Shown piece by piece: positions 7,609-16,085 of a stretch of 42,783 bases of DNA (within the stretch, counting starts at the first letter, position 1; each line of letters begins with the position of its first letter). The position numbers and the translations under genes are program-made. Source of the DNA: JAHQVI01 sp050330195 (lineage in GTDB: Bacteria > Pseudomonadota > Alphaproteobacteria > Rhizobiales > Rhodomicrobiaceae). The DNA lies in the NCBI GenBank assembly GCA_050330195.1, contig JBHJOB010000081.1, forward strand, positions 1-42,783, read 5' to 3'. The notes beneath the pieces are model-generated. The model had not been told where the DNA came from and searched no databases. It saw only the letters and a program-made list of their open reading frames with translations.

Positions 7609-7710
7609 CCTCTCCCCGAGGGAGAGGTCGGCGCACAGCGCCGGGTGAGGGCTCACTGTTTCTCGATCGATTAAATCCCCTCACCCCAGCCCTCTCCCCA
7701 TGGGAGAGGG
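7609..7710. repeat. cluster of three palindromic intergenic hairpins
   Basis: CCTCTCCC-CGA-GGGAGAGG (7609-7627), CGGCGC-ACA-GCGCCG (7629-7643) and CCCTCTCCC-CAT-GGGAGAGGG (7690-7710) are perfect stems. GGGTGAGGG (about 7643-7651) can also pair with CCCCTCACCCC (about 7677-7687). The cluster sits between the DUF2160 gene and the first ATPase gene. It belongs to the same family as the repeats at 1846-2051. In mRNA it may stabilise the upstream part coding for binding protein and permeases or reduce read-through. Confidence 0.85.
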
Positions 7711-7745
7711 AGCGATTTGCTTCGAATTCATGCACAAGCATCCGC

Positions 7746-7949
7746 TCACTCCGGAAAATGGCTGACGATGATGAAGCCGACCGTGCCGATCAGGATCGCC
7801 GCAAACGACCAGCCGTAAAGCCATAGCGAGAAGGGCTGCATCAGCATGAAGACGCCAAGCGCGATCAGCGCCGTCGCGCCATTCTCCCAGGGGCCGCGTT
7901 TGAAATAGCGCCCGATGCCATCCCGTTTTGTATCTTCGCTCATGTTCAT
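7746..7949 (-). CDS. DUF2160-type small membrane protein of a polyol ABC transporter
   Basis: A 67-residue protein with a charged N-terminus (MNMSEDTKRDGIGRYFKRG) and two hydrophobic segments (about 22-42 and 46-62), so probably a two-helix inner-membrane protein. It resembles the DUF2160 family, known from glycerol-type ABC operons of rhizobia where the member is called GlpU. The ATG at 7949 overlaps the stop of the permease gene. Its function in transport is not established; the position implies an accessory subunit. The second ATG at 7943 is an alternative start. Confidence 0.75.
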   Translation of the reverse strand: MNMSEDTKRDGIGRYFKRGPWENGATALIALGVFMLMQPFSLWLYGWSFAAILIGTVGFIIVSHFPE

Positions 7950-8899
7950 CGGCGCACTGCTCCGAAGGTGATGCCACGCAGAAGCTGGTTGCGCAGCAGG
8001 ACTGTAAAGATCACGACCGGCAGCAGAAACAGCGTCGTCCCGGCGGCGACGGCCGGCCAATCCAGCCCTCCCTCGCCGATGATCAGTGGGATGAAGGGCG
8101 GCGCGGTCTGCGCATTGCCGCTGGTCAGCAAGAGGGCGAAAGCATATTCATTCCAGGCGAAGATCAGGCAGAAGATCGCCGTGGCCGCGATCCCGGCCCG
8201 CATCTGCGGCAGCACGACCTTGACGAAAGCCTGCAGCCGCGTATATCCGTCGACCACCGCCGCTTCTTCATATTCGCGCGGGATTTCATCGACGAAGCCC
8301 TTCAGGAGCCAGACGGAGAGCGACAGGTTCACCGCCGTGTACAGCAGGATCATGCCGAGTTGGGTATCGGACAGCCCAAGCTCGCGAAACATCAGGAAGA
8401 TCGGGATCGCCACCGCGACCGGCGGCATCATCCGTGTCGAGAGGATGAAAAACAGCAGATCGTCCTTGAGCGGCACCTTGAAGCGCGAAAAGGCATAGGC
8501 CGCCAGCGTGCCGAGGAACACGGCAAGGAATGTCGAGCCGAAGCCGATGACGATCGAGTTCCAGTAGCGGTCGGCAAAACGCGACGGGCCGGTGATGACC
8601 ATGTTCCGCTCACGGACAAGCTCGTCATACCATGTCTGCGCCGGCCCAAGACTTTCTATATATTCGTTGGTCTGTCGCGAGCGCGTGGTGAACAGATTGA
8701 CGTAACCCTCCATCGTCGGCGCGAAGAAGACCTCGGGCGGATAGGCGATGGAATCGGGCGGCGACTTGAAGCTCGTCGCGAAGATCCACAGCAGCGGAAT
8801 CATGGCGACAAAGGCATAGCCGACGACCAGCGCCCCGGCGATCCATTTGCCGCGCGCACTCGCTTCGACCACTGAATGAGCTGTGCTTCCCGCGCTCAT
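7946..8899 (-). CDS. ABC transporter permease, CUT1 MalG type
   Basis: A 317-residue inner-membrane permease with about six transmembrane segments. The first is at 20-42, followed by a long periplasmic loop (about 45-110), then the binding-protein-dependent transport domain. The EAA loop that docks the ATPase reads EYEEAAVVDGYTRLQAFVKV, about residues 205-225. Its start overlaps the other permease stop as ATGA and its end overlaps the DUF2160 start. Together with the neighbouring MalF-type permease it would form the membrane channel. Confidence 0.93.
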   Translation of the reverse strand: MSAGSTAHSVVEASARGKWIAGALVVGYAFVAMIPLLWIFATSFKSPPDSIAYPPEVFFAPTMEGYVNLFTTRSRQTNEYIESLGPAQTWYDELVRERNMVITGPSRFADRYWNSIVIGFGSTFLAVFLGTLAAYAFSRFKVPLKDDLLFFILSTRMMPPVAVAIPIFLMFRELGLSDTQLGMILLYTAVNLSLSVWLLKGFVDEIPREYEEAAVVDGYTRLQAFVKVVLPQMRAGIAATAIFCLIFAWNEYAFALLLTSGNAQTAPPFIPLIIGEGGLDWPAVAAGTTLFLLPVVIFTVLLRNQLLRGITFGAVRR

Positions 8900-9846
8900 G
8901 ACTTCACCCTGTTCAGCGCCTTGACGTAGATATTGCCGAGCCCGAAGACGGTCACGAAAAGGATCACCGCGAAGGCGGAGGAATAGCCCGTTCGCCAGGA
9001 TTCAAACGCCTGCCGCTTGAGATTGATGGAGGCGAGCTCTGTGGTTGAACCTGGACCGCCCGAGGTCAACTCGACGACCATGTCGAACATCTTGAAATTC
9101 TCGATGCCCCGGAACAGCACCGCCAGCATCAGGAAGGGCAGCACGCGCGGCAGGGTGATGTACCAGAATTTCTGCAGCGCATTGGCGCGGTCGATCTCGG
9201 CGGCCTCATAGAGATAGTCCGGGATGGATCGCAGGCCGGCGAGGCAAAGGATCATGATGTAGGGCGTCCACATCCACGTATCGACGATAATGATCGCCCA
9301 GGGCGCCAGCGCCACCGAGCCGATCATGTCGAGCGGACCGGTACCCGCAAAGAAATCGACGATGTACGAGAAGATGCCGGTTTGCGGCTGGAAGATATAG
9401 GTCCAGAACGCGCCGACGACAGCAGGCGAGAGCATCATCGGAATGAGGATGATGGTCGTCCACAGGCTCGCGCCCCGGAAATTGCGGTTGATGAGCAAGG
9501 CGAGGCCGAAGCCGATGATGACCTGCAGCGCCATCGTCCATACGACGAAATGCGCGGTCGCCTGCATATAGCCCCAGACGTCCGCCGAACCGAGTAGCCG
9601 TTCGTAATTCTGCGTGCCGACCCACTGGACCGCACGTCCCGGCTGATTGGCGCGGTAATTCGTGAAGGAGAGATAGACGGTCCAGAGCAGCGGAAAGATG
9701 TTGACCGCGAGCAGCAGGAGCACGGTCGGCCCGATGAAGAGCCAGGCGATGGCGCGGTCGGACAACCCCCTGACCCGCCTGACGATGCCGAAGGGCGTGG
9801 TTCGGGCTGCCCGTTCCGCGAGATTGCCGATTGCACCAGTGGTCAT
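8896..9846 (-). CDS. ABC transporter permease, CUT1 MalF type
   Basis: A 316-residue permease with six predicted transmembrane helices, the first at about 33-55 (IAWLFIGPTVLLLLAVNIFP). The EAA loop reads YLYEAAEIDRANALQKFWYI, close to the C-terminal third. The ATG at 9846 is preferred because the upstream extension is Ser/Arg-rich and not family-like; an AGGA lies 12 bases upstream. There is a 94-bp gap from the binding-protein gene and an ATGA overlap with the next permease. Confidence 0.92.
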   Translation of the reverse strand: MTTGAIGNLAERAARTTPFGIVRRVRGLSDRAIAWLFIGPTVLLLLAVNIFPLLWTVYLSFTNYRANQPGRAVQWVGTQNYERLLGSADVWGYMQATAHFVVWTMALQVIIGFGLALLINRNFRGASLWTTIILIPMMLSPAVVGAFWTYIFQPQTGIFSYIVDFFAGTGPLDMIGSVALAPWAIIIVDTWMWTPYIMILCLAGLRSIPDYLYEAAEIDRANALQKFWYITLPRVLPFLMLAVLFRGIENFKMFDMVVELTSGGPGSTTELASINLKRQAFESWRTGYSSAFAVILFVTVFGLGNIYVKALNRVKS

Positions 9847-9940
9847 GGGGCTGGTCCTGATCCATGAGCATTGTCGAAATCCCTGAGAAAGCGAGCGGAC
9901 ACATTCGATGAGCGCCCGCTCGCTCCCGGGAGGGATACGG

Positions 9941-11260
9941 CTACAGCTTGCCGTCATCCTCGAACGACACCGTCCAGTCCTCGACGAGCTTGTCGAGAGC
10001 CTCCTGAGCCGTGCCCTGACCAGCCACCACATAGTCGTGGATGCGCTTCTGCATGGCCTGCAGCAGCTCGGCGTAAATCGGCTCCTGCCAGAAGTCCTTG
10101 ACATCCGACATGGCTGTCAGGAAGTCGGCGGCAAACGGCGCGGTGCTGGCGAAGTCCGGATCTTCCAGAACCGCCTTGTGGCAGGAATATCCGCCGAGCG
10201 CCCACCATTTTTTCTGCACGTCTGGCTTGGCGAACCACTTGATATATTCAAGCGCCAGATCCTGCTTGTCGGAATAGGAAACGACCGAAATGCCTTGTCC
10301 GCCCAGCGTCGAAGCGGCGACTTTCTGCGGCGGGTTCACGAAGAAGCCGGAAACGTCTCCACCCACGTTTTCGTCCTTCGCGATTCCGGGAAAGAAGGCG
10401 AACCAGTTCATCTGCATGGCGACCTGGCCGGATTTATAGGCGTCCAGATTTTCGACCATGTAAGCGTCCGAATGACCCGGAGGCGAGCAGCAATCGTAAA
10501 GCGATTTATAGAATTCGACTGCTTCGGCAGCTTCCGGCGAATTGACCGCGCCCGCCATGTCGTATTTGCCTGGGGTGTTCTCGTATTTGAAGCCCCAGGA
10601 GTACATCGCGGCGGTTACGCCCATCGTGATGCCTTCGGATCCGCGCTCCGTATAGATGGCGGCGCCGTAGACGGTCTTGCCGTCGATCTCGCGGCCCTGG
10701 AAGAATTCCGCGACGTCCTTCAACTCCGTCCAGCTTTGCGGCGGGGCGAGGTCACGGCCGTGCTTTTCCTTGAATTCGGCCTGAAGCTCGGGGCGGGCGA
10801 ACCAGTCCTTGCGGTAGACCCAGCCCAGCGCATCGCCCATTGCCGGAAGCGCATAGTAATTCGGCTCGCCCTTGGGCCAGGTCGAATAGGCGTTCACGGT
10901 CGCGGGCAGGAAGTCATCCATCGAGATGCCTTCCTTGTCGAAGAACTCGTTCAGCTTGACATAATGGCCGTAAGTCGCACCGCCGCCGATCCACTGGCTG
11001 TCGCCGATCATGACGTCGCAAAGCTTGCCGCCCGAATTCAGCTCGTTCAGGAAGCGATCGGCGAAATTCGTCCACGGAACGAATTCGAACTTCATCTTGA
11101 TGCCGGTTTCCGTGGTGAAATCCTTGGAAAGCTCGACAAGCGCGTTAGCCGGGTCCCAGGCGGCCCAGCAAAGCGTGATTTCCTTGTCCTGAGCGGCCGC
11201 TGTCGCCGCGCTGCCCATGGCCAGCGCCGCAGCCGCAATGGCTGTCGTCCATGCCTTCAT
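9941..11260 (-). CDS. ABC transporter solute-binding protein, family 1
   Basis: A 439-residue periplasmic protein with a cleavable signal peptide (MKAWTTAIAAAALAMGSAAT, cleavage near residue 23). The bacterial extracellular solute-binding fold is recognisable from motifs such as GDSQWIGGGATYG, the WPKGEPNYYALP segment, and YIKWFAKPDVQKKWW near the C-terminus. GGAGG lies 5 bases before the ATG at 11260. It is the first gene of the operon. At 439 residues it is much shorter than the roughly 570-residue GlpV binding protein of rhizobial glycerol transporters, so the ligand could differ. Dihydroxyacetone, glycerol or a short polyol is inferred from the kinase genes downstream. Confidence 0.93.
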   Translation of the reverse strand: MKAWTTAIAAAALAMGSAATAAAQDKEITLCWAAWDPANALVELSKDFTTETGIKMKFEFVPWTNFADRFLNELNSGGKLCDVMIGDSQWIGGGATYGHYVKLNEFFDKEGISMDDFLPATVNAYSTWPKGEPNYYALPAMGDALGWVYRKDWFARPELQAEFKEKHGRDLAPPQSWTELKDVAEFFQGREIDGKTVYGAAIYTERGSEGITMGVTAAMYSWGFKYENTPGKYDMAGAVNSPEAAEAVEFYKSLYDCCSPPGHSDAYMVENLDAYKSGQVAMQMNWFAFFPGIAKDENVGGDVSGFFVNPPQKVAASTLGGQGISVVSYSDKQDLALEYIKWFAKPDVQKKWWALGGYSCHKAVLEDPDFASTAPFAADFLTAMSDVKDFWQEPIYAELLQAMQKRIHDYVVAGQGTAQEALDKLVEDWTVSFEDDGKL

Positions 11261-11373
11261 GGCATCCTCCTGACATTCCTCCCACCGCCCGCATTGTTCT
11301 CTGGCTTTACGCCAGCGGGTCGCATGAACCGGCATTCAAGCAGGCGGCTGACCTACACCATTGCGCCGGTTAA

Positions 11374-11406
11374 GTTTAGCTAAACTCAACCACTAAACCC
11401 TGTCAA
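11374..11406 (-). promoter_or_regulatory. promoter -35 with overlapping GTTTAGCTAAAC operator
   Basis: On the minus strand a consensus TTGACA (11401-11406) is followed after about 17 bases by the palindrome GTTTAGCTAAAC (11374-11385, extended to AGTTTAGCTAAACT). This falls where a -10 box would be. An extra half-site CTAAAC lies at 11393-11398. A repressor on this palindrome would block the promoter of the transporter operon. The -10 hexamer itself is poor, and the promoter is inferred from position. Confidence 0.5.
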
Positions 11407-11493
11407 GTGACAGTTTGACGGGCGAAGTGCAGATTTGCGGATGGAACGAAGCTTTGCAGGAGAAATATTGTGCAGGAATAATGATTTCATGTC

Positions 11494-11509
11494 GTTTAGT
11501 TCACTAAAC
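11494..11509. promoter_or_regulatory. second GTTTAG-N4-CTAAAC operator
   Basis: GTTTAG-TTCA-CTAAAC is a perfect inverted repeat of the same half-site as at 11374-11385, about 110 bp further upstream. Two copies of the same rare half-site in one intergenic region suggest a dimeric regulator and perhaps DNA looping. The spacing between half-sites differs (0 and 4 bases), a caution against assuming one protein binds both. Confidence 0.45.
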
Positions 11510-11701
11510 TTTTTTCCGAATTCCCCCGTTGCTCAGACGACGGAGAGAGTGCGTTGCCGGGGATCGGCGGAAAAAATTCAGCGGACGGGGGACGGACATT
11601 CGCTCCCGCCGAATGATGGACCCGGCCGAACCGATCCCGTCATGCGGCAGGCCACGAAAATTCATTCGACGAGGCATGAACTTCGTCAGTGCGTCAGTGC
11701 G

Positions 11702-12187
11702 CTAAATCGCGCCGAGCAAGGCATTTGCGCCGCTCTGATCGGCCTTGCCGGGAGCATCCTCGACATTCAGCATCTTGACCACGCCATCGTCGACGATCAT
11801 GGCGTAGCGCTTGGAGCGGATACCCATGTTCATCGCCGAGCCGTCGAGATCGAGGCCGAGGGCTTTGGCGAAATCGCCGTTGCCATCGGAGATGAAGGTG
11901 AGCTTGTCATCCGCGCCGCTCGCCTTGGCCCAGGCCGAGAGCACGAAGATGTCGTTCACCGACGTGCAGACGATCTCGTCGACGCCTTTTGCCTTGAAGG
12001 CCCCGGCATTTTCGAGAAAGCCGGGCAGATGATTGTTGTGGCAGGTCGGCGTGAACGCACCGGGGACGGCAAACAGCGCGACCTTCTTGCCGGAAAAAAC
12101 ATCGCTGGTCGTCTTCGGGGCCGGTCCGGCATCGGTCATGACCGTGAATTTCGCGTCCGGCAGCCGGTCTCCAACTGAAATAGTCAT
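11702..12187 (-). CDS. peroxiredoxin, Prx5-like
   Basis: A 161-residue thiol peroxidase of the atypical 2-Cys Prx5 family. It reduces hydrogen peroxide and alkyl hydroperoxides, usually with glutaredoxin or thioredoxin. The peroxidatic cysteine is Cys49 in VPGAFTPTCHNNHLPGF. A second cysteine is at about 75 in VDEIVCTSVNDIF. The N-terminus MTISVGDRLPDAKF is the usual family start; a strong AAGGAGG lies a little far upstream (12 bases). It follows the DsbD-N gene by 45 bp on the same strand. Confidence 0.95.
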   Translation of the reverse strand: MTISVGDRLPDAKFTVMTDAGPAPKTTSDVFSGKKVALFAVPGAFTPTCHNNHLPGFLENAGAFKAKGVDEIVCTSVNDIFVLSAWAKASGADDKLTFISDGNGDFAKALGLDLDGSAMNMGIRSKRYAMIVDDGVVKMLNVEDAPGKADQSGANALLGAI

Positions 12188-12232
12188 GATGCGTCTCAAC
12201 CTCCTTGATTGCAAATCGTCAGCAGGCGCGCA

Positions 12233-13201
12233 TCATTTCACGCGCCACTGTATCTCGCAACTGCCCTGATCCGCGGCCATCGTCAATCGCAACATGCGCC
12301 CTTTCAGCGCATTCACCGCCTTTTCGTCCTCAAAAGCGATGATGTAATAGAGCCGCCCCCGCGAGGCGCGGGGCTGGCGGATCGGCGGAGGCAGGTCGAC
12401 GTCCTCAGACGCTTCGGCGAACAGATCGAGGCCCGAGGCCTTGGCCTGAAAACCGGTCTTGACGAGAATGGCGGGCTTTCCGTTTACGACACGGCGCTTG
12501 GCGGTAATGAAATAATGCGGGCAATACACGCCGCGCAGCTGGCGTTCCGGCACCTTCTGCATGGCGGCACTGAGAAGGCTCCGATGGGCTTCATGCTCAC
12601 CGGCTGGAATGGTGTGCGCAAGTTCCGCTTCCACGGGAATGCAAATTTCAGCGCAGACGCCATAGGAAATCTTCACCCGCAGCACGACCGGCTGCCCCTC
12701 GGTCTTCGGCTCGATCAGGACGGGCAGGACAACATGATCCGAATAGCCGAACGCCAGAAGTCCCGCGGCGTCCCTCAGCCTTTGCGGCGCCGGCCAGAGC
12801 AATTCCGCCTTGGCAACATTCTCCGACCCGGCAAATTCGACGGAAGGCGGCCATCCCTCCCCGGGCGTGCGCCAGTAGGTTTTCCAGCCATCCTCCAGTG
12901 TTATCTCTATACCCGCTGCCGTGACCGTCTCATCCGCGCGGGGAATGCCGGTTGAGGAGATCAGCCGAATGCGGGAATACGCAGCCTCGTGCCAGGCCGT
13001 TTCTTCGGAGGCCATGGCCGTATTTTGGCTTCCCGGCAGAAGAACGAGCAAAAACGACAGGAAAAACCACGAAACCGCAGGCAAAACCGTTGCGCACCGG
13101 CGGAGCGTCTCAAAAAAAAGAAGTCCGCAGGGTAAAAAAGCAAGGCCGCCAATCGTCCGCCCGGCGGCTCGGGCCGATGTGCTGCCGCTTGAAACAACCA
13201 T
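12233..13201 (-). CDS. DsbD N-terminal domain-like periplasmic protein
   Basis: About 322 residues. A hydrophobic segment near residue 40-60 (SWFFLSFLLVLLPG) ends in TAMASEE, which looks like a signal peptide or anchor. The rest resembles the stand-alone N-terminal immunoglobulin-like domain of the thiol:disulfide interchange protein DsbD, including a GVCAEICIPV motif with two cysteines spaced CxxxC. There are no transmembrane DsbD core or thioredoxin domains, so it may accept electrons from another thiol system. The start is uncertain: ATG at 13201 and TTG at 13216 both lack a ribosome-binding site and sit upstream of the likely signal peptide, so the true start may lie nearer 13090. It probably forms an operon with the peroxiredoxin gene. 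Confidence 0.75.
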   Translation of the reverse strand: MVVSSGSTSARAAGRTIGGLAFLPCGLLFFETLRRCATVLPAVSWFFLSFLLVLLPGSQNTAMASEETAWHEAAYSRIRLISSTGIPRADETVTAAGIEITLEDGWKTYWRTPGEGWPPSVEFAGSENVAKAELLWPAPQRLRDAAGLLAFGYSDHVVLPVLIEPKTEGQPVVLRVKISYGVCAEICIPVEAELAHTIPAGEHEAHRSLLSAAMQKVPERQLRGVYCPHYFITAKRRVVNGKPAILVKTGFQAKASGLDLFAEASEDVDLPPPIRQPRASRGRLYYIIAFEDEKAVNALKGRMLRLTMAADQGSCEIQWRVK

Positions 13202-13405
13202 TGCGTTAATCTGCAAAAAATTAAACCCATTTGCGACTTTACGTGCTTCATCCCTAAGCGGGCAAGGCGGCTATTTGGAGATGACGCTTATTTTATCGGT
13301 GCAGCTCTTGCCTTCCTTGGCGCCCCCAGGCAGGAAACCGCTTCACAGACCCTATAAAATCCAGCTATTTTAAAACTTATGCAAAGACGTGAAGGAATTC
13401 TCTCA

Positions 13406-13996
13406 ATGACGAAGGGTGACGGCTTCCTGGACGGGAAGCTGCTTATTGCCATGCCGTCAATGACCGACCCGCGCTTTCACAAGGCTGTCATCTATCTGTG
13501 CGCGCATTCGGAGGACGGCGCGATGGGCATTGTCGTCAATCAGCGCGCCGAGCACATTACCTTCCGTTCGCTTCTGGAGCAGCTCGATATCGAACCTGCC
13601 GAAAATGACGGCAGCATCCGTCTGCCGCAGAAGGAAATGGCCGTGCATACGGGCGGTCCGGTTGAAACGGGCCGCGGCTTCGTGCTGCACACGACCGACT
13701 ATTCCTCCACGGACAGCACGCTCGTCATTGACGACGGCATTTCGCTGACCGCGACGATCGACATTCTGCGCGCGATCGCCAACGGCAAGGGGCCGAATCG
13801 TTCGCTGCTCGCGCTGGGCTATGCCGGCTGGGCGCCGGGGCAGCTCGAACGCGAGATCCACGGCAATGGCTGGCTGATCTGCCCGGCCGACAATGATCTC
13901 GTTTTCGACGCCGAGGTGGAAAACAAATATGATCGCGCCATGGCCAAGCTTGGCGTGCATCCCTCGTTTCTCGTCTCCGATGCCGGTCACGCCTGA
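13406..13996 (+). CDS. YqgE/AlgH family protein
   Basis: A 196-residue cytoplasmic protein of the UPF0301/YqgE family, whose biochemical role is unresolved. The N-terminus GFLDGKLLIAMPSMTDPRF, the GAMGIVVNQ motif and LGYAGWAPGQLEREI are diagnostic. AAGGA lies 9 bases before the ATG at 13406; an upstream ATG at 13379 lacks one. It is transcribed divergently from the DsbD-N gene and converges on pepP. Confidence 0.96.
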   Translation: MTKGDGFLDGKLLIAMPSMTDPRFHKAVIYLCAHSEDGAMGIVVNQRAEHITFRSLLEQLDIEPAENDGSIRLPQKEMAVHTGGPVETGRGFVLHTTDYSSTDSTLVIDDGISLTATIDILRAIANGKGPNRSLLALGYAGWAPGQLEREIHGNGWLICPADNDLVFDAEVENKYDRAMAKLGVHPSFLVSDAGHA

Positions 13997-13998
13997 AG

Positions 13999-14021
13999 CG
14001 CCGTCGGTTTGACGCACGGCG
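13999..14021. terminator. possible hairpin between convergent genes
   Basis: CGCCGT and ACGGCG (6-bp stem) flank an 11-base loop between the converging yqgE and pepP genes, 29 bp apart. There is no T-run. It may act as a weak bidirectional terminator; the call is tentative. Confidence 0.25.
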
Positions 14022-14025
14022 TCCC

Positions 14026-15846
14026 TCAGCGATCGAGCGGAGCGGTCGCGGCACGGAGCCATTTCAGCTCGTCGCCATCGAGTGCGGGGCCGAGCCTGGC
14101 GAAGACCTCCGCGTGGTAATCATCGATCCATGCAGCCTCGTCGTTCCGCAACAGCGACACATCGATCAGCCGCCGGTCGAAGGGAACGCAAGTCAGCGTG
14201 TCGAACCGCATCACCGGACGGCTTCCGCCCGCGATCTCCTCCGGTTCGGTCACGAGCAGCAGGTTTTCGATGCGGATGCCATAATGGCCCTCCCGGTAAA
14301 AGCCCGGCTCGTTCGAGATGATCATGCCCGGTTCGAGCTCGACCGATTCGCGCCGTGCGATGCTTTGCGGTCCTTCATGAACCGACAGGAAGCTGCCGAC
14401 GCCGTGACCGGTGCCGTGATCGTAATCCAGCCCGGCTTCCCACAGCGGGCGGCGGGCCATCGCGTCGATATGCGAGCCGCGCGTGCCCTTGGGAAAGCGC
14501 AGCGTGGCAATGGCGATATGCCCCTTCAGGACCAGCGTGTAGTGGCGGCGCATCTCATCGGTGGGCGCGCCGACGGCGACGGTCCGGGTGATGTCGGTGG
14601 TGCCGTCCTGATACTGGCCGCCGGAATCGATCAGGAAGAGATTTCCGGGCTCGATCGGCCTGTTAGTGGCGCGTGACGGGCGGTAATGCACGATCGCGCC
14701 GTTCGGCCCGGCCCCCGCAATCGTATCGAAGCTGATGTCGCGAAGCAGGTTCGTCGCACGGCGGAATTCCTCCAGCTTCGATGCCGCCGCGATTTCGTCC
14801 AGCCCTCCGGCCGGCGCGGTCTCGTCGAACCAGGCCAGAAACCGGCTGACGGCAACGCCGTCCCGCTGATGCGCCGCCCGGCTGCCTTCGATCTCGGCGT
14901 CATTCTTGCGCGCCTTCGGCATCATGCAGGGATCGCGGTCCTTGACGATGGTGGCCCCGGCGCTGCTCAGGACATTCCAGACCCATTGCGAGGCATGAGC
15001 AGGATCGAGTTGCACGTGGACGCGTTCCTGCCCCAATGCGGCCAGACCGGCTTCCAGCGCTTCAGGCTCGGCTATCTCGGCAATCCCGGACAGCGATTCG
15101 CGCAATTCCGGGTCAAGTTTCGCGCCTGACACGAAAAGCTGCGCCTTGCCCTTGGCAGGCACGATCGCGTAGCTGTGCACGAAAGGCGTATGCGGCACGT
15201 CCCGCCCGCGAATATTGAACAGCCAGGCGATGGAATCGAGGCCGGTGATGATGACGGCATCGCGATTCGCCTTCACCAACTCCTTCTGTATCTCCGCGAT
15301 CTTGTCCTTTGCCGGCGTACCGGCAAAGGCGAGCGGCTGGGCTTCGACAGGACGCAGCGGCTGCGCCGGGCGGTCGATCCAGAGCCTCGCCAATGGGTTC
15401 TGCTCAACCGCGAGCAGTTCCGCCCCGGCCTGCTCCACGGCATCCGTCAGCGCATCGATCTGACCGGCCGTATGCAGCCGAGGATCGTAGCCGAGACGGT
15501 CCCCTGCTTTCAGATGCTCCTCCAGCCAGCGGGCTATCGTGCAATCGCTGAAATTGATGATCTCGTAGGACTTGCCGTCAACCTGTGTCCCCGCCTGCAG
15601 GACATAGCGGCCGTCGATGAACAGCGCAGCCCGGTCGCGCAGGATGGCGGCGGTGCCCCATGACCCGGAAAAGCCCGTCAGCCAGAGCAGTTGCTCCGCG
15701 TCGGGGGCGACCATCTCGTTCTGAAATTCATCGGCGCGCGGCAGGAGAAAGCCAGTGATCCTCAGCGCCTCGAACTCGGCCCTGAGTTGGACCAGCCGTT
15801 CGGCCCCATGCTGCGGGCCTCCAATATCGTCGAAGTTCTGAAACAT
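14026..15846 (-). CDS. pepP: Xaa-Pro aminopeptidase (aminopeptidase P, M24B)
   Basis: A 606-residue cytoplasmic metallopeptidase that removes N-terminal residues preceding proline. The architecture is of the long, eukaryote-like type: two creatinase-like N-terminal domains (about 20-320), the pita-bread M24 domain (about 330-540) and an M24-C tail. The dinuclear metal ligands are recognisable: two Asp in QYQDGTTDITRT, His in GTGHGVGSFLSVHEGP, Glu in ISNEPGFY and Glu in GIRIEN. It stands alone, convergent with yqgE. The ATG at 15846 is the first in-frame start, with a weak ribosome-binding site. Confidence 0.95.
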   Translation of the reverse strand: MFQNFDDIGGPQHGAERLVQLRAEFEALRITGFLLPRADEFQNEMVAPDAEQLLWLTGFSGSWGTAAILRDRAALFIDGRYVLQAGTQVDGKSYEIINFSDCTIARWLEEHLKAGDRLGYDPRLHTAGQIDALTDAVEQAGAELLAVEQNPLARLWIDRPAQPLRPVEAQPLAFAGTPAKDKIAEIQKELVKANRDAVIITGLDSIAWLFNIRGRDVPHTPFVHSYAIVPAKGKAQLFVSGAKLDPELRESLSGIAEIAEPEALEAGLAALGQERVHVQLDPAHASQWVWNVLSSAGATIVKDRDPCMMPKARKNDAEIEGSRAAHQRDGVAVSRFLAWFDETAPAGGLDEIAAASKLEEFRRATNLLRDISFDTIAGAGPNGAIVHYRPSRATNRPIEPGNLFLIDSGGQYQDGTTDITRTVAVGAPTDEMRRHYTLVLKGHIAIATLRFPKGTRGSHIDAMARRPLWEAGLDYDHGTGHGVGSFLSVHEGPQSIARRESVELEPGMIISNEPGFYREGHYGIRIENLLLVTEPEEIAGGSRPVMRFDTLTCVPFDRRLIDVSLLRNDEAAWIDDYHAEVFARLGPALDGDELKWLRAATAPLDR

Positions 15847-16085
15847 GAGGGCGCGCTTTCAATCGCTTGAAACGGATCGGTGGACCTGATGTTTTCTAAG
15901 CGTGATGGTGCGGCCGATCAAGAGCGGCCGAAGCCTGATGTCACCAACGTTTAACTATGCACAAAACGCATTGCTGCGCTGCGCAATGGACGGCTACTCA
16001 GAGCTGATGTGCGATGCAATATTACAACTCGAACGAAGGCGAAAAATCGCCTCGCGACGACAAATGAGCACATCAGGAGACGATC

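Larger units (their letters stand above)
11261..11701. other. 441-bp intergenic region holding the operon promoter
   Basis: No convincing gene is present. The half next to the binding-protein gene carries a -35-like element and GTTTAG/CTAAAC inverted repeats, described separately. It is A+T-richer than the flanking genes. The remainder, up to the end of the peroxiredoxin gene, shows nothing I can recognise. Confidence 0.6.

Noticed and set aside
9941..11260. Naming the transporter genes glpV/P/Q/U/S/T after the rhizobial glycerol system
   Set aside because: The DUF2160 gene supports similarity, but gene order, the shorter binding protein and the MalK-like ATPases differ. The substrate is unproven, so symbols were withheld.
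9908..11383. Long plus-strand open frame (491 codons) opposite the solute-binding protein gene
   Set aside because: It is fully antisense to a gene with a signal peptide and strong ribosome-binding site. Its translation is Arg/His-rich without recognisable motifs, as expected for high-GC shadow frames.
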